Source of the DNA: Streptomyces sp. CB01881
GTDB taxonomy: Bacteria > Actinomycetota > Actinomycetes > Streptomycetales > Streptomycetaceae
Assembly: GCF_002953255.1 (NCBI RefSeq)
Contig: NZ_CP026498.1
Coordinates: 5,416,740 to 5,480,739, forward strand
Reading direction: 5' to 3'
DNA: 64,000 bases
The translations under genes were made by a program, and so were the position numbers. Within the stretch, counting starts at the first letter, position 1, and every line of letters starts with the position of its first letter. The notes below the pieces were generated by a model. The model saw nothing but the letters and a program-made list of their open reading frames with translations, searched no databases and was not told where the DNA came from. This document shows, one piece after another, positions 33,392 through 41,870 of the stretch.

Positions 33392-34602
33392 GCGAAGGTA
33401 CGCGGGTCCTGGTCCTGAACGCCGGCTCGTCGTCGGTGAAGTACCAGCTGATCGACATGCTCGACGGCACCAGACTGGCCTCCGGGCTGGTCGAGCGGAT
33501 CGGCGAGGCCGGCGGCCGGCTGCTGCACACGCCGCGCGGCGGGGAGCGGCGGGAGGCCGTCCAGGTCTTCGCCGACCACTGCGCCGCCCTGAAGGCCGTC
33601 GCCGAGGAGCTGGCCGCCGACGGCGTCGGGCTGGACTCCCCCGAGCTGGCCGCGATCGGCCACCGGGTGGTCCACGGCGGCCTGCGGTTCACCGAGCCGA
33701 CCGTGATCACCGACGAGGTGCTCCGGGAGATCCGCCGGCTGATCCCCGTCGCCCCGCTGCACAACCCGGCCAACATCACCGGCATCGAGGTGGCCCGCGC
33801 GCTGCGCCCGGACCTGCCGCAGGTGGCCGTCTTCGACACCGCCTTCCACGCCTCGATGCCCGAGCACGCGGCCCGGTACGCGGTGGACAAGGCGGTCGCG
33901 GACGAGCACCGGGTGCGCCGCTACGGCTTCCACGGCACCTCGCACCAGTACGTCTCGCGGGCCACCGCCCGGCTGCTCGGCAAGGACCCGGCCGAGGTCA
34001 ACGTGATCGTGCTGCACCTGGGCAACGGCGCCTCGGCCTCGGCGGTGGCCGGCGGCCGGTGCGTGGACACCTCGATGGGCCTCACCCCGCTGGAGGGCCT
34101 GGTCATGGGCACTCGTTCGGGTGACATCGACGCGGGCGTGGTGTTCCACCTGCACCGGGTGGGCGGGCTCTCCGTCGACGAGATCGACGACCTGCTCAAC
34201 CGCCGCAGCGGCCTGCTGGGCCTGTGCGGCGACAACGACATGCGCGAGATCATGCGCCGGGCGGAGGAGGGGGACGCCGACGCCCGGCTAGCGTTCGACG
34301 CCTACGTCCACCGGCTGCGCAAGTACATCGGCGGCTACTACGCGATCCTGGGCCGGGTGGACGCGATCGCCTTCACGGCGGGTGTCGGCGAGAACGCGGC
34401 GCCGGTGCGGGCGGCGGCCACGGCCGGACTGGAGGCGCTGGGCATCGCGGTGGACCCCGAGCTGAACTCGGTGCGCTCCGGCGAGGCCCGGATCGTCTCC
34501 CCCGCCTACTCACGGGTGGCGGTCGCCGTGGTGCCCACCGACGAGGAACTGGAGATCGCGCGACAGGCCTTCGCCCTGGTGCACCGGCAGTCGGGCCGGT
34601 GA
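33388..34602 (+). CDS. ackA: Acetate kinase
   Basis: A 404-residue ASKHA-fold kinase that makes ATP and acetate from acetyl phosphate, or the reverse. Diagnostic motifs are VLNAGSSSVKY at the N-terminus, GHRVVHGG, FDTAFH, GFHGTSHQYV, LGNGASASAV and FTAGVGEN. Length is typical. ATG 33388 overlaps the pta stop by 4 bases. Together pta-ackA form the acetate switch, and acetyl phosphate made here can also acetylate proteins or feed response regulators. pyk follows 108 bases later under its own promoter. Confidence 0.96.
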   Translation: MSEGTRVLVLNAGSSSVKYQLIDMLDGTRLASGLVERIGEAGGRLLHTPRGGERREAVQVFADHCAALKAVAEELAADGVGLDSPELAAIGHRVVHGGLRFTEPTVITDEVLREIRRLIPVAPLHNPANITGIEVARALRPDLPQVAVFDTAFHASMPEHAARYAVDKAVADEHRVRRYGFHGTSHQYVSRATARLLGKDPAEVNVIVLHLGNGASASAVAGGRCVDTSMGLTPLEGLVMGTRSGDIDAGVVFHLHRVGGLSVDEIDDLLNRRSGLLGLCGDNDMREIMRRAEEGDADARLAFDAYVHRLRKYIGGYYAILGRVDAIAFTAGVGENAAPVRAAATAGLEALGIAVDPELNSVRSGEARIVSPAYSRVAVAVVPTDEELEIARQAFALVHRQSGR

Positions 34603-34697
34603 CGTCGGGGCGGTGACGCACCGTCGTCTCGCCCCTCGGAATCCTTCGTCGGCGATTCCTCTCGATTCGTGCCGAATGCGCCTATAACACGAACGGA

Positions 34698-34710
34698 TAG
34701 ACTGATCCAT
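34698..34710 (+). promoter_or_regulatory. -10 box of a leaderless pyk transcript
   Basis: TAGACT (34698-34703) lies 7 bases before ATG 34711 and there is no Shine-Dalgarno sequence. TATAAC (34684-34689) is an alternative -10 that would give a short leader. Confidence 0.5.
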
Positions 34711-36138
34711 ATGCGCCGAGCGAAAATTGTCTGCACCCTGGGTCCCGCGACGGACTCCTACGAACAGCTGAAGGCCATCGTCGAGGCGGGCATGAACGTC
34801 GCCCGACTGAACATGAGCCACGGCACCCACGCGGACCACGAGGAGCGGTACCGCAAGGTCCGCCAGGTCTCGGAGGACACCGGCAAGGCCATCGGCGTCC
34901 TGGCCGACCTCCAGGGTCCCAAGATCCGTCTGGCGACCTTCGCCAACGGTCCGGTGACCGTCGACAACGGCGACGAGTTCACCATCACCACCGAGGACGT
35001 CCCCGGTGACCAGCACATCTGTGGCACCACCTACAAAGGCCTGCCCGGCGACGTCAAGCCCGGCGACCCGATCCTGATCAACGACGGCGTCATCGCCCTG
35101 GAGGTCGTCAGCGTCGACGGCCCCCGCGTGAAGACCGTCGTCGTCGAGGGCGGCGTGCTCTCGAACAACAAGGGCATCAACCTCCCCGGCGCGGCCGTGA
35201 ACGTGCCCGCCCTGTCCGAGAAGGACAAGGACGACCTGCGCTTCGCGCTGGCCCTGGGCGTCGACATGGTCGCCCTCTCCTTCGTCCGCAACGCGGCCGA
35301 CATCAAGGACGTCCACGAGGTCATGGACGAGGTCGGCATCCGCGTGCCGGTCATCGCCAAGATCGAGAAGCCGCAGGCCGTCGAGGCGATGGAGGAGATC
35401 GTCCTCGCCTTCGACGCCATCATGGTGGCCCGTGGCGACCTGGCCGTCGAGTACCCGCTGGAGCGGGTGCCGCTGGTCCAGAAGCAGCTGATCACCCTGG
35501 CCCGCCGCAACGCGAAGCCGGTCATCGTCGCCACCCAGATGATGGAGTCGATGATCCACGCCTCGCGCCCGACCCGCGCCGAGGTCTCCGACGTCGCCAA
35601 CGCCATCCTGGACGGCACCGACGCGGTGATGCTCTCCGCCGAGTCCAGCGTCGGCAAGTACCCGATCGAGACGGTCCGCACCATGAGCCGGATCGCCGAG
35701 AAGGCCGAGGAGGAGCTGCTCTCCCAGGGCCTCCAGCCGCTGAACCCGGGCCGCAAGCCGCGCACCCAGGGCGGCTCCATCGCCCGCGCCGCCTGCGAGC
35801 TGGGCGACTTCCTCAACGGCAAGGCACTGGTCGCGTTCACCAAGTCCGGTGACACCGCGCGCCGGCTCTCCCGGTACCGTTCGCCGATCCCGGTGATCGC
35901 GTTCACCCCGGACAACGCCACCCGCAACCAGCTCTCGCTGAGCTGGGGCGTCGAGGCGCACGTCACCGAGCAGGTCGGCTCCACCGACGCGATGGTGGCC
36001 CAGGTCGACGGCGAGCTGCTCCGGATCGGCGAGCTGAACGAGGGCGACACCGTCATCGTCACCGCCGGCTCCCCGCCCGGCGTCCCCGGCAACACCAACA
36101 TGGTCCAGGTGCACCACCTGGGCACCCGGAGCGAGTAA
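34711..36138 (+). CDS. pyk: Pyruvate kinase
   Basis: A 475-residue glycolytic enzyme turning phosphoenolpyruvate and ADP into pyruvate and ATP. It begins MRRAKIVCTLGPATDSYEQL, the standard N-terminus, and has RLNMSHG, the catalytic-lysine region IAKIEKPQAVEAM and the metal site MVARGDLAVE. The C-terminal allosteric domain (about 345-475) is complete. ATG 34711 is chosen over an upstream GTG because the family N-terminus starts here and a TAGACT box lies 7 bases before it. It is monocistronic and ends in a very strong hairpin. Confidence 0.96.
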   Translation: MRRAKIVCTLGPATDSYEQLKAIVEAGMNVARLNMSHGTHADHEERYRKVRQVSEDTGKAIGVLADLQGPKIRLATFANGPVTVDNGDEFTITTEDVPGDQHICGTTYKGLPGDVKPGDPILINDGVIALEVVSVDGPRVKTVVVEGGVLSNNKGINLPGAAVNVPALSEKDKDDLRFALALGVDMVALSFVRNAADIKDVHEVMDEVGIRVPVIAKIEKPQAVEAMEEIVLAFDAIMVARGDLAVEYPLERVPLVQKQLITLARRNAKPVIVATQMMESMIHASRPTRAEVSDVANAILDGTDAVMLSAESSVGKYPIETVRTMSRIAEKAEEELLSQGLQPLNPGRKPRTQGGSIARAACELGDFLNGKALVAFTKSGDTARRLSRYRSPIPVIAFTPDNATRNQLSLSWGVEAHVTEQVGSTDAMVAQVDGELLRIGELNEGDTVIVTAGSPPGVPGNTNMVQVHHLGTRSE

Positions 36139-36152
36139 CCACCCGCGCCGGA

Positions 36153-36205
36153 AGACGCCCGTGGGGCGGTCCCTCCTCACCGGAGGGGCCGCCCCACGGG
36201 CGTCT
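36153..36205. terminator. 24-bp bidirectional terminator after pyk
   Basis: Arms 36153-36176 and 36182-36205 pair over 24 positions with one G-T wobble and a 5-base loop. It is the longest stem in the window and lies between convergent operons. Confidence 0.88.
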
Positions 36206-36221
36206 GCACGACCTGGTGCTC

Positions 36222-37619
36222 CTACTTGTCGCTGTACGGCTCGTCGTCGTTGTACATCCGCATGCCGGGGATCTTGAGCGTGCCGCCGAACTGGCCGGCC
36301 TGCTTGGCCGTGACGCCGGTGAGCTCCAGGTCCAGCGGGATCGGGATCGCGCCGATCAGGTCGTAGAGCCAGCGCGGCAGGGTGTCCGGCGTGAGGGTGA
36401 TCTCGCCCAGGTCGATCGGGACCGGCAGGCCGAGCACCTTCGAGAGGTGGCCGGAGAGCCGCTCCACGTACATCGTGACCTGGCCGTTGCGCATCGTCGA
36501 GGTCGAACCCGGGGCGCCCTTGACGTGGAAGGTCTTGCCGTTGCCCTCCAGTGTCGACATGTCGAGGTTCTCGATGTCGACGCTGTTGACCACGAACTTC
36601 AGCACCCGCTTGGTGCCGGTGGGCGTCCGCACGTCGTAGACGCCGTGGAAGGCCGCGCCGTGCAGACCGAGGCGACTGCTCTTCAGCGTCCAGTTCTGCT
36701 CCGGGACGACGTGCCCGGGCGCGGGCGCCCCGGCGGTCAGACCGCGGGCGTCCACGTCGCAGTTCGGATTGGCGGTCGGCGTGCCGGTGGCCGACGGGGT
36801 CGCGGTGGCGCCCGCGGACGGCGTGGCCTTCGGGGTCGCCCTGCCGCCGGTGGACGCCTTCGGGGAGGGCGTGGTCTGCGCGGTCCCCGTGGGCTGCGCG
36901 GCCGTGGTGGGCTGCGCGGCCGTGGTGGCTCCCGGCGCGGGGGCCTGCGGCGCGGCCGGGGCCTGCGCGGGCTGCGTCTGGACGGCCTGCGTCTGGACGG
37001 CCTGCGGGGCCGGGGCCTGCGGCGCGGCCGCACGGGCGCCGGCGGCGGCCGACGGCGAGGCCGAGGCGCTCGGCGAAGCGCTCGGGTGGATCAGATTGGT
37101 GACGCCGCCGACCAGGTCGTCGATGAGCCCGGCCTGCACCACGCCCCCCTGGCCGCCGGTGGCGCCGGAGCGGACGGCGGGCGGCTGGGTCGCGGCACCG
37201 GTCGGCTTCACCGGCGCGGTCGTCGCGGCCGGGGCGGCGGGCGTCGTCGGAGCGGGCGCCGTCGGGGCGGTCGTCGGCGCACCGGTCGGCACGGTCGTCG
37301 GCGCGGTCGTGGCGGCCCCGGTGGGCGCCTCGGACGGGCCGGGCAGCGGGGTCAGCTCGCTCTTGGGAACGGGCGTCTCCTCCACCGGCGTCACGTCCGG
37401 GACGGACTCGGGCGCGGAGGCGCACGGCTTGCCCGCGGCGGGCTCGGCTATCGCCGGGTTCGGCGTGTAGGCGGCGGCCATCAGCAGTGCGGTCGGCACC
37501 GCGGCCATCGCCAGCGCGCGTCCTCTCAGCCGGACCCGGACGGGCGTCCGGGGGGCCGCGTGCCGGCCGGAGCGCTGCTCCGGCAGGACGGGCCGGCCCT
37601 GCTGGTCCTGCGAGGTCAC
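36222..37619 (-). CDS. Secreted or anchored protein with long Thr/Pro/Ala linker
   Basis: A 465-residue protein I cannot name. It has a basic N-terminus, a hydrophobic segment (about 36-58, followed by AIAEPA, so possibly a cleaved signal), and a disordered Pro/Thr/Ala linker of about 220 residues with many short PTTAPT-type repeats. A C-terminal domain of about 180 residues, starting near NPNCDVDARGL, has a beta-rich character reminiscent of the DUF6230 protein encoded upstream in the same operon. GTG 37619 overlaps the preceding stop (GTGA), so it is coupled to the DUF6114 gene. I infer a surface protein projecting through the cell wall, working with the two upstream products. Confidence 0.65.
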   Translation of the reverse strand: MTSQDQQGRPVLPEQRSGRHAAPRTPVRVRLRGRALAMAAVPTALLMAAAYTPNPAIAEPAAGKPCASAPESVPDVTPVEETPVPKSELTPLPGPSEAPTGAATTAPTTVPTGAPTTAPTAPAPTTPAAPAATTAPVKPTGAATQPPAVRSGATGGQGGVVQAGLIDDLVGGVTNLIHPSASPSASASPSAAAGARAAAPQAPAPQAVQTQAVQTQPAQAPAAPQAPAPGATTAAQPTTAAQPTGTAQTTPSPKASTGGRATPKATPSAGATATPSATGTPTANPNCDVDARGLTAGAPAPGHVVPEQNWTLKSSRLGLHGAAFHGVYDVRTPTGTKRVLKFVVNSVDIENLDMSTLEGNGKTFHVKGAPGSTSTMRNGQVTMYVERLSGHLSKVLGLPVPIDLGEITLTPDTLPRWLYDLIGAIPIPLDLELTGVTAKQAGQFGGTLKIPGMRMYNDDEPYSDK

Positions 37620-38200
37620 CGCGCCTCCCCGTGGTCACCGGCCGGCTGCGGGGCGGTGCCCTCGGCGGGGGCCTGGGCCTTGTCCAGGACCGGCGGCTCG
37701 GCCTGGCCCGGGACGGCCGGCAGCGGGGCCGTGGCGGCCTCGGCGGTGGCGGGAGCGGCGACGGCCTCGGCGGTGGCGGTGGCCGCCTCGGGCGGATTCG
37801 GCGCCCAGGCGAGCATCAGCCCGCCGCCGATCAGGCCCGGCAGCAGCGACATGCCGAAGCCGGACAGGTTGGAGACCGGGATCGAGACCAGCGTCAGCAG
37901 CATGGTGGCGACGCCCGCGAAGAACCGGACGGCCGGCTGGAACCAGGCGGTCAGACCCAGCACGATCAGAAGGACGCCGATGATGAGCGATCCGGCACCG
38001 GCCGTCGTCGCCATGGTGACCGTCATGCCGTTCAACGACAGCTTGGCGTAAGGGAAGTACATGACCGGGACGCCGGCGATCATGGCCATCAGGCCGCCCC
38101 AGAACGGGCGGGACCGGCGGAAGTGACGGAACACCCGAAGCACCCAGTGGACGGTGTTCTCGTGCTCGACGGGCCGCAGCTCGGCAAGGGCGCTGGACAC
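37616..38200 (-). CDS. DUF6114-family membrane protein
   Basis: A 194-residue protein with four hydrophobic segments between about residues 35 and 140 (one reads FWGGLMAMIAGVPVMYFPY), then an Ala/Pro/Glu-rich cytoplasmic-type tail. It matches the DUF6114 family, found almost only in actinobacteria and usually beside DUF6230 genes; no biochemical function is established to my knowledge. GTG 38200 has GGAG 7-10 bases upstream. It is the middle gene of a three-gene operon, separated from the DUF6230 gene by 133 bases containing a hairpin that may lower downstream expression. Confidence 0.75.
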   Translation of the reverse strand: MSSALAELRPVEHENTVHWVLRVFRHFRRSRPFWGGLMAMIAGVPVMYFPYAKLSLNGMTVTMATTAGAGSLIIGVLLIVLGLTAWFQPAVRFFAGVATMLLTLVSIPVSNLSGFGMSLLPGLIGGGLMLAWAPNPPEAATATAEAVAAPATAEAATAPLPAVPGQAEPPVLDKAQAPAEGTAPQPAGDHGEAR

Positions 38201-38251
38201 GGTGCAGCTCCTCGATGGTGTGAACGAGGGGAAAAACGGGAGGGGGAGGGC

Positions 38252-38277
38252 CGGGGGCGGCGCATGCGCCGTCCCCG
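38252..38277 (-). terminator. Internal hairpin in the DUF6230-DUF6114 gap
   Basis: CGGGGG-CGGCGC can pair with GCGCCG-TCCCCG around its ATGC-containing centre, with one G-T pair. On the minus strand a GTTTTTC run follows some 14 bases later. It could attenuate expression of the two downstream genes. Confidence 0.45.
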
Positions 38278-38333
38278 ACCCCCCGGGTGCCGTGGTCGGA
38301 GGCGGGTCCGCGGACCTGCCTCCGGTCAACGGC

Positions 38334-38999
38334 CTAGTAGCACTCGTGCCCGCCGTCGGTGTGCAGCTGGAGCTTCAGGCCCTGGAGCTTGAAGGTGCCG
38401 GCCGAGGTGGCCCACGCGGTCTGCTTGACGTCGGTCAGGTCGGCCTTGTCGGCGGCCTGGGCGAAGCCGACGCCGCCCGAGGGCAGGCCGGTGCCGAGCT
38501 TGGACTTCCAGCCCTGGGTGGCGGTGCCCTTCAGGGTGGAGGCGTCCTGGCCGATGTTGATGTTGGTGAAGGTGGCGTCCGCGCTCAGCTGGTCGAGGTC
38601 GATCAGCAGGTTCTTCGCGGAGACCTGCTTCGCGACGTCGTCGCTCTGGCCGGCCTCGAGGCGCAGGGTGATCTTGGGCAGCTTCCACGGCAGGCCGGGG
38701 ATGATGTTCGGGTCGGTCACCACCGACTGGCAGAGACCCTTGATCGTGGCGTCGTCGAACGCCGAGACGGCGACCGGGTGCGGCGTGCCGTTGGTCTCGG
38801 CGTCGATCGAGCCGAACTGCGCGAAGTTCGTGCCGTGCAGCTCCTGCGCGGTGACCTTGAAGTTCTGGCCGGAGACGCTGAACGAAGCCGCCAGCGCGTT
38901 GTTGGCCATCGCGACGCCGACCGCGGCGGTGGCGGCGATGCCCGGCACCATCACGAGGGCGAAGCGCTTCCAGCGGGTCTTGCCGTAGGTCTGGGACAT
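38334..38999 (-). CDS. DUF6230-family surface protein
   Basis: A 221-residue protein with a short basic N-terminus, one hydrophobic segment (about residues 12-38, FALVMVPGIAATAAVGVAMA) and a beta-rich outer domain including GTNFAQFGSIDAETNGTPHP. This matches DUF6230, a streptomycete family. Two cysteines near the ends (GLCQSV and HECY) may pair. Function is unproven; some annotations call it cholesterol esterase, but I see no esterase motif and would not use that name. ATG 38999 has AAGGAGG at ideal distance, one of the best ribosome sites in the window, which suggests high expression. Confidence 0.78.
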   Translation of the reverse strand: MSQTYGKTRWKRFALVMVPGIAATAAVGVAMANNALAASFSVSGQNFKVTAQELHGTNFAQFGSIDAETNGTPHPVAVSAFDDATIKGLCQSVVTDPNIIPGLPWKLPKITLRLEAGQSDDVAKQVSAKNLLIDLDQLSADATFTNINIGQDASTLKGTATQGWKSKLGTGLPSGGVGFAQAADKADLTDVKQTAWATSAGTFKLQGLKLQLHTDGGHECY

Positions 39000-39721
39000 G
39001 CGAGTCCTCCTTCTAGGACGTACATCTCCGGCGCCCGGCGGTGCGTCCCGCACCGGTGGGGGCCTGGGATGGGAGAGAGCTACGTCCTCGGTAGCGGAGA
39101 GCGCCTTGGGCGTCGTCGGACGCGGGAGCGGCCGGCACACAGCGGCACTCCCGTCCCTTCACCGGCCACCCTTGCGGGGCGGCGGGCAGGACCGACGACA
39201 TCGGCGATCACCCCCGAGCGACAACCAGCGACCGCGCGGGCCGCGCGGCCGGATCGAAGGACAGGAACCGCCGTGGGACCGCGGATACCCCCCTGCCCTC
39301 CCTGCCGCCGGCCAGGGCCGACGGCTCACCCGGTGGGGATCCCTCGCTCCGTCGCGCCGACCGGCTGTCGGCGGGGTGGAGTCTGGGACCGGGCGTCGCC
39401 GATGCTGCTTGAATCCCGGGCGAAGCACAAGGGGTTCATTACTGACGGGTAATCCAACATCCAGTGCCGACGATCATGAAAATTTCCGCTTGCGCACCCT
39501 GAGTGACGAATTGAAGGAATCGTGACGGCGAAATCCGCCGGAAACAGCAGCGAAACACCCGTGGGTGGTCACGCGAAGTGACCACCCACGGGCGTTGTCA
39601 AGATTTGGTAAACCTCTGACGCGATGACCGGATTGTCGCCAAATCTCCAGCGACACCGCAGGTCACCCGCCGTGCCAGTACGGACCGGCGAAAGGGTTAC
39701 GGACCGTGATCCGAAACCGGG
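39000..39721. other. 722-base gap upstream of the DUF6230 operon
   Basis: No convincing gene on either strand. The part near 39420-39660 is much richer in A and T than its surroundings and could hold the operon's promoter; I could not define a clear -35/-10 pair. A strong hairpin at 39558-39592 likely ends the thioredoxin-like gene. The middle (39040-39400) is GC-rich and featureless to me. Confidence 0.5.
39558..39592 (-). terminator. Hairpin downstream of the thioredoxin-like gene
   Basis: CCCGTGGGTGGTCAC (39558-39572) pairs perfectly with 39578-39592 around a 5-base loop. It lies 130 bases past the stop at 39722, with TGTTTCG after it on the minus strand. Confidence 0.7.
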
Positions 39722-40717
39722 TCAGAACAGGACGCGGGCCAGCGCGGTGCGCGCCGCCGTCACCCTCGGGTCGTCCGCGCCGATCACCTCGAACAGCTCC
39801 AGCAGCCGGAGCCGGACGGTGTCGCGGTCCTCGCCGAAGGTCCGTCCGACGGTGTCCACCAGACGCCCGAAGGCGTCCTCGACGTGCCCGCCGACGAGGT
39901 CCAGGTCGGCCGCCTGGAGCTGGATCGCGACGTCCTTCGGGCTCGCCGCGGCCGCGGCCCGGACAGCCTGCAGGTCCAGCCCCTCCACCCGGCGCAGCAG
40001 CTGCGCCTGGGCCAGGCCGAGCCGGGCCTCGGTGTTGCCCGGCTGGTCGGCCAGCACGTTCTGGTAGGCCTGGATCGCGCCGCCGAGGTCCCCCCGGTCG
40101 AGCGCCTCGTGCGCGGCGGCCAGCGCCGGGTCCTCCGGCACGTACGGCGCGGCCTCGCCCGGCTCTCCGGCCGGCGCGCCGCTGCCGCCGGCCACGCCGA
40201 AGCGCTGCTCGGCGACCAGGATCAGCTGGTCCAGCACCTTGCGGACGTTGGCCTCGCTCTCGGCGCCCTGGAACAGCGGCACCAGCTGGCCGGCCACCAC
40301 GGCCATCACGGCCGGGATGCCCTGGATGCCGAACTGCTGCGCGATCAGCTGGTTGGCCTCGACGTCGATCTTGGCGAGCACGATCCGGCCGGCGTACTCC
40401 TCGGCCAGACGCTCCAGGATCGGGCTGAGCTGCTTGCAGGGCCCGCACCACTCGGCCCAGAAGTCGATGACCACCGGCACTTCGGTGGAACGCTGGACGA
40501 CCTCGGCCTCGAAGGTGTCCTCGGTGACGTCGATGACGAGCTCGTACGGGGCCTGGGGGGCCGCCACACCGGACGCTTCGGCGGCGGCCGCCTGACGGGC
40601 CCGCTCGGCCCGGGCCTGCTCGGCCTTCTGGGCAGCCTCGCCGGCTGCCTTCACTGCGGCGAGGTCGACCGCACCGCGCAGGGCGGAGCTGTTGAGACGC
40701 GAATTCCGTGGCTGCAT
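39722..40717 (-). CDS. Thioredoxin-TPR co-chaperone (YbbN/CnoX-like)
   Basis: A 331-residue protein. An Ala/Glu/Arg-rich helix (about 15-50) leads to a thioredoxin domain (about 58-165) with an intact active site W-C91-G-P-C94, then TPR-like helices (about 200-331) including AAHEALDRGDLGGAIQAYQNVL. The E. coli counterpart YbbN/CnoX holds oxidised client proteins and hands them to chaperones. Here both cysteines are present, so redox activity is possible. ATG 40717 has GGGAGGA upstream. It is divergent from a TetR gene across a 366-base region and forms its own transcript. Confidence 0.85.
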   Translation of the reverse strand: MQPRNSRLNSSALRGAVDLAAVKAAGEAAQKAEQARAERARQAAAAEASGVAAPQAPYELVIDVTEDTFEAEVVQRSTEVPVVIDFWAEWCGPCKQLSPILERLAEEYAGRIVLAKIDVEANQLIAQQFGIQGIPAVMAVVAGQLVPLFQGAESEANVRKVLDQLILVAEQRFGVAGGSGAPAGEPGEAAPYVPEDPALAAAHEALDRGDLGGAIQAYQNVLADQPGNTEARLGLAQAQLLRRVEGLDLQAVRAAAAASPKDVAIQLQAADLDLVGGHVEDAFGRLVDTVGRTFGEDRDTVRLRLLELFEVIGADDPRVTAARTALARVLF

Positions 40718-40910
40718 GGCACTATCCTCCCCCGTCCGCGCCGCCGACGGGCACCAACCTCGGGGAAAGTCGCCCCGCGCGGGCTGCGCGGCACCCGATC
40801 CCCGGGCGGACGGCCCGTCCCCCGGTAGCCTGAACCGTTCGGCGCGGATCCCCACCCGCGCCCGCGCCGCCCCGTCCCACGGGTCACGGCGCCTGGTCGT
40901 CACTGCTTTC

Positions 40911-40925
40911 GCTACGAGTCGTAGC
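40911..40925. promoter_or_regulatory. Inverted repeat GCTACGA-G-TCGTAGC
   Basis: A perfect 15-base palindrome in the intergenic region, adjoining TAGCGT (40922-40927). It looks like an operator for a dimeric regulator, but whether it serves the thioredoxin-like gene, the TetR gene or both is unclear. Confidence 0.5.
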
Positions 40926-41006
40926 GTAACTGGACCGAGGCCCCCTGTCGCAACCCCCTCCGGCGTTCCCGGGACGTGAGCTGCCCCACTTTCCCGGGTG
41001 GCCTGG

Positions 41007-41067
41007 CTGACCGGGACGGCGAGGAGTCGCTACCGTTACCGGTCCCACCCATGTTACTTACCAGTAA
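41007..41067 (+). promoter_or_regulatory. Promoter and operator of the TetR gene at 41084
   Basis: CTGACC (41007-41012), an 18-base spacer and TACCGT (41031-41036) form a plausible promoter. TTACT-TACC-AGTAA (41054-41067) is an inverted repeat just after the expected start of transcription, 16 bases before the GTG. Its shape is typical of TetR operators, so I infer autorepression. Confidence 0.55.
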
Positions 41068-41083
41068 ACCGCAAGGAGACCCG

Positions 41084-41779
41084 GTGTCGGCCCCCCAGCC
41101 CCCCGTGACCCCGGCGCGCCCGGACCACCGGGAAGACCCCCCACAGGCCCCGGAGGGCACCGACGGCACCACCACCCGGGCCAAGGGCAGACCGCGCAGC
41201 GCCGCCGCCGACCTCGCCATCCTGGACGCCACCCGCGAGGCCCTCGCCGAACTCGGCTGGGGCGGGCTGACCATGGGTCACGTGGCCACCCGCGCCAAGG
41301 TCGCCAAGACCACCCTGTACCGCCGCTGGCCGTCCAAGAACGAGCTGGTGGTGGACGCCGTCGCCAGCCTCTTCGACGAGCTGGTGATGCCCGACCTCGG
41401 CAGCCTGCGGGCCGACATCGAGGCGGTGGTCACCCAGTTCGCCGACCTGCTGGCCCGGCCGGAGACCCAGGCCGCGCTGCTCGCGCTGTTCGCCGAGGGC
41501 ACCCGCGACCGTCAGCTGCGGCGGCGGATCCGGGAGGCGATCGTCGACCCGCAGAAGCGGCTCGTCCGGCAGGGCCGGGCGGCCGCGCAGGCACGCGGCG
41601 AGCTCGCCCCGGACGCCGACGAGGCGACCGCCGGCGAGGAGATCGACATCATCTTCGACACCATCGCCGGGACGGTCGAACACCGGGTGCTGGTCAGCGG
41701 CGAGCCGATCACCGCCGACTGGACCCGGCGCTTCACCAGCCTGCTGCTCGGGCCGTTCCCGAGCCTGCTGGCGGGCTGA
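41084..41779 (+). CDS. TetR-family regulator
   Basis: A 231-residue protein. After a Pro-rich disordered N-terminus (about 1-30) comes a TetR helix-turn-helix (about 40-90) with GGLTMGHVATRAKVAKTTLYRRWPSKNEL, then a C-terminal helical ligand domain of the type seen in regulators with a TetR_C (YcdC/AcrR) fold. GTG 41084 has AAGGAG 7 bases upstream. It is convergent with icmA and separated by a strong hairpin. The likely operator TTACT-N4-AGTAA lies directly upstream. Its ligand and targets are unknown; the icmA operators have a different sequence, so I would not assume it controls icmA. Confidence 0.87.
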   Translation: MSAPQPPVTPARPDHREDPPQAPEGTDGTTTRAKGRPRSAAADLAILDATREALAELGWGGLTMGHVATRAKVAKTTLYRRWPSKNELVVDAVASLFDELVMPDLGSLRADIEAVVTQFADLLARPETQAALLALFAEGTRDRQLRRRIREAIVDPQKRLVRQGRAAAQARGELAPDADEATAGEEIDIIFDTIAGTVEHRVLVSGEPITADWTRRFTSLLLGPFPSLLAG

Positions 41780-41815
41780 GCGCGGGCCGGCCCCCGGGCC
41801 GGCTGCGGACAGCAC

Positions 41816-41853
41816 GGAGCCGCCCCGCACGTCGGTACGTGCGGGGCGGCTCC
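41816..41853. terminator. Bidirectional terminator, TetR gene / icmA
   Basis: Seventeen-base arms (41816-41832 and 41837-41853) pair perfectly with a 4-base loop between convergent genes. A smaller GGGCCGGCC hairpin lies just before it. Confidence 0.88.
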
Positions 41854-41870
41854 CGTGTGCCGGGAGGGCC

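Larger units (their letters stand above)
40718..41083. other. Divergent region, thioredoxin-like gene / TetR gene
   Basis: 366 bases, no gene. The part near the thioredoxin gene is GC-rich. The regulatory signals are two inverted repeats (40911-40925 and 41054-41067) and a possible rightward promoter at 41007-41036, listed separately. Confidence 0.55.

Noticed and set aside
34510..37638. A minus-strand open frame of over 1000 codons across pyk
   Set aside because: Composition is Arg/Gly/Asp noise from GC-rich antisense. pyk on the plus strand is certain, and only the part below 37619 in another frame is a real gene.
41084..41779. TetR gene as regulator of icmA through the GGACGTCC sites
   Set aside because: Its own likely operator (TTACT-N4-AGTAA) has a different sequence, and the genes are convergent. 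Possible but unsupported.
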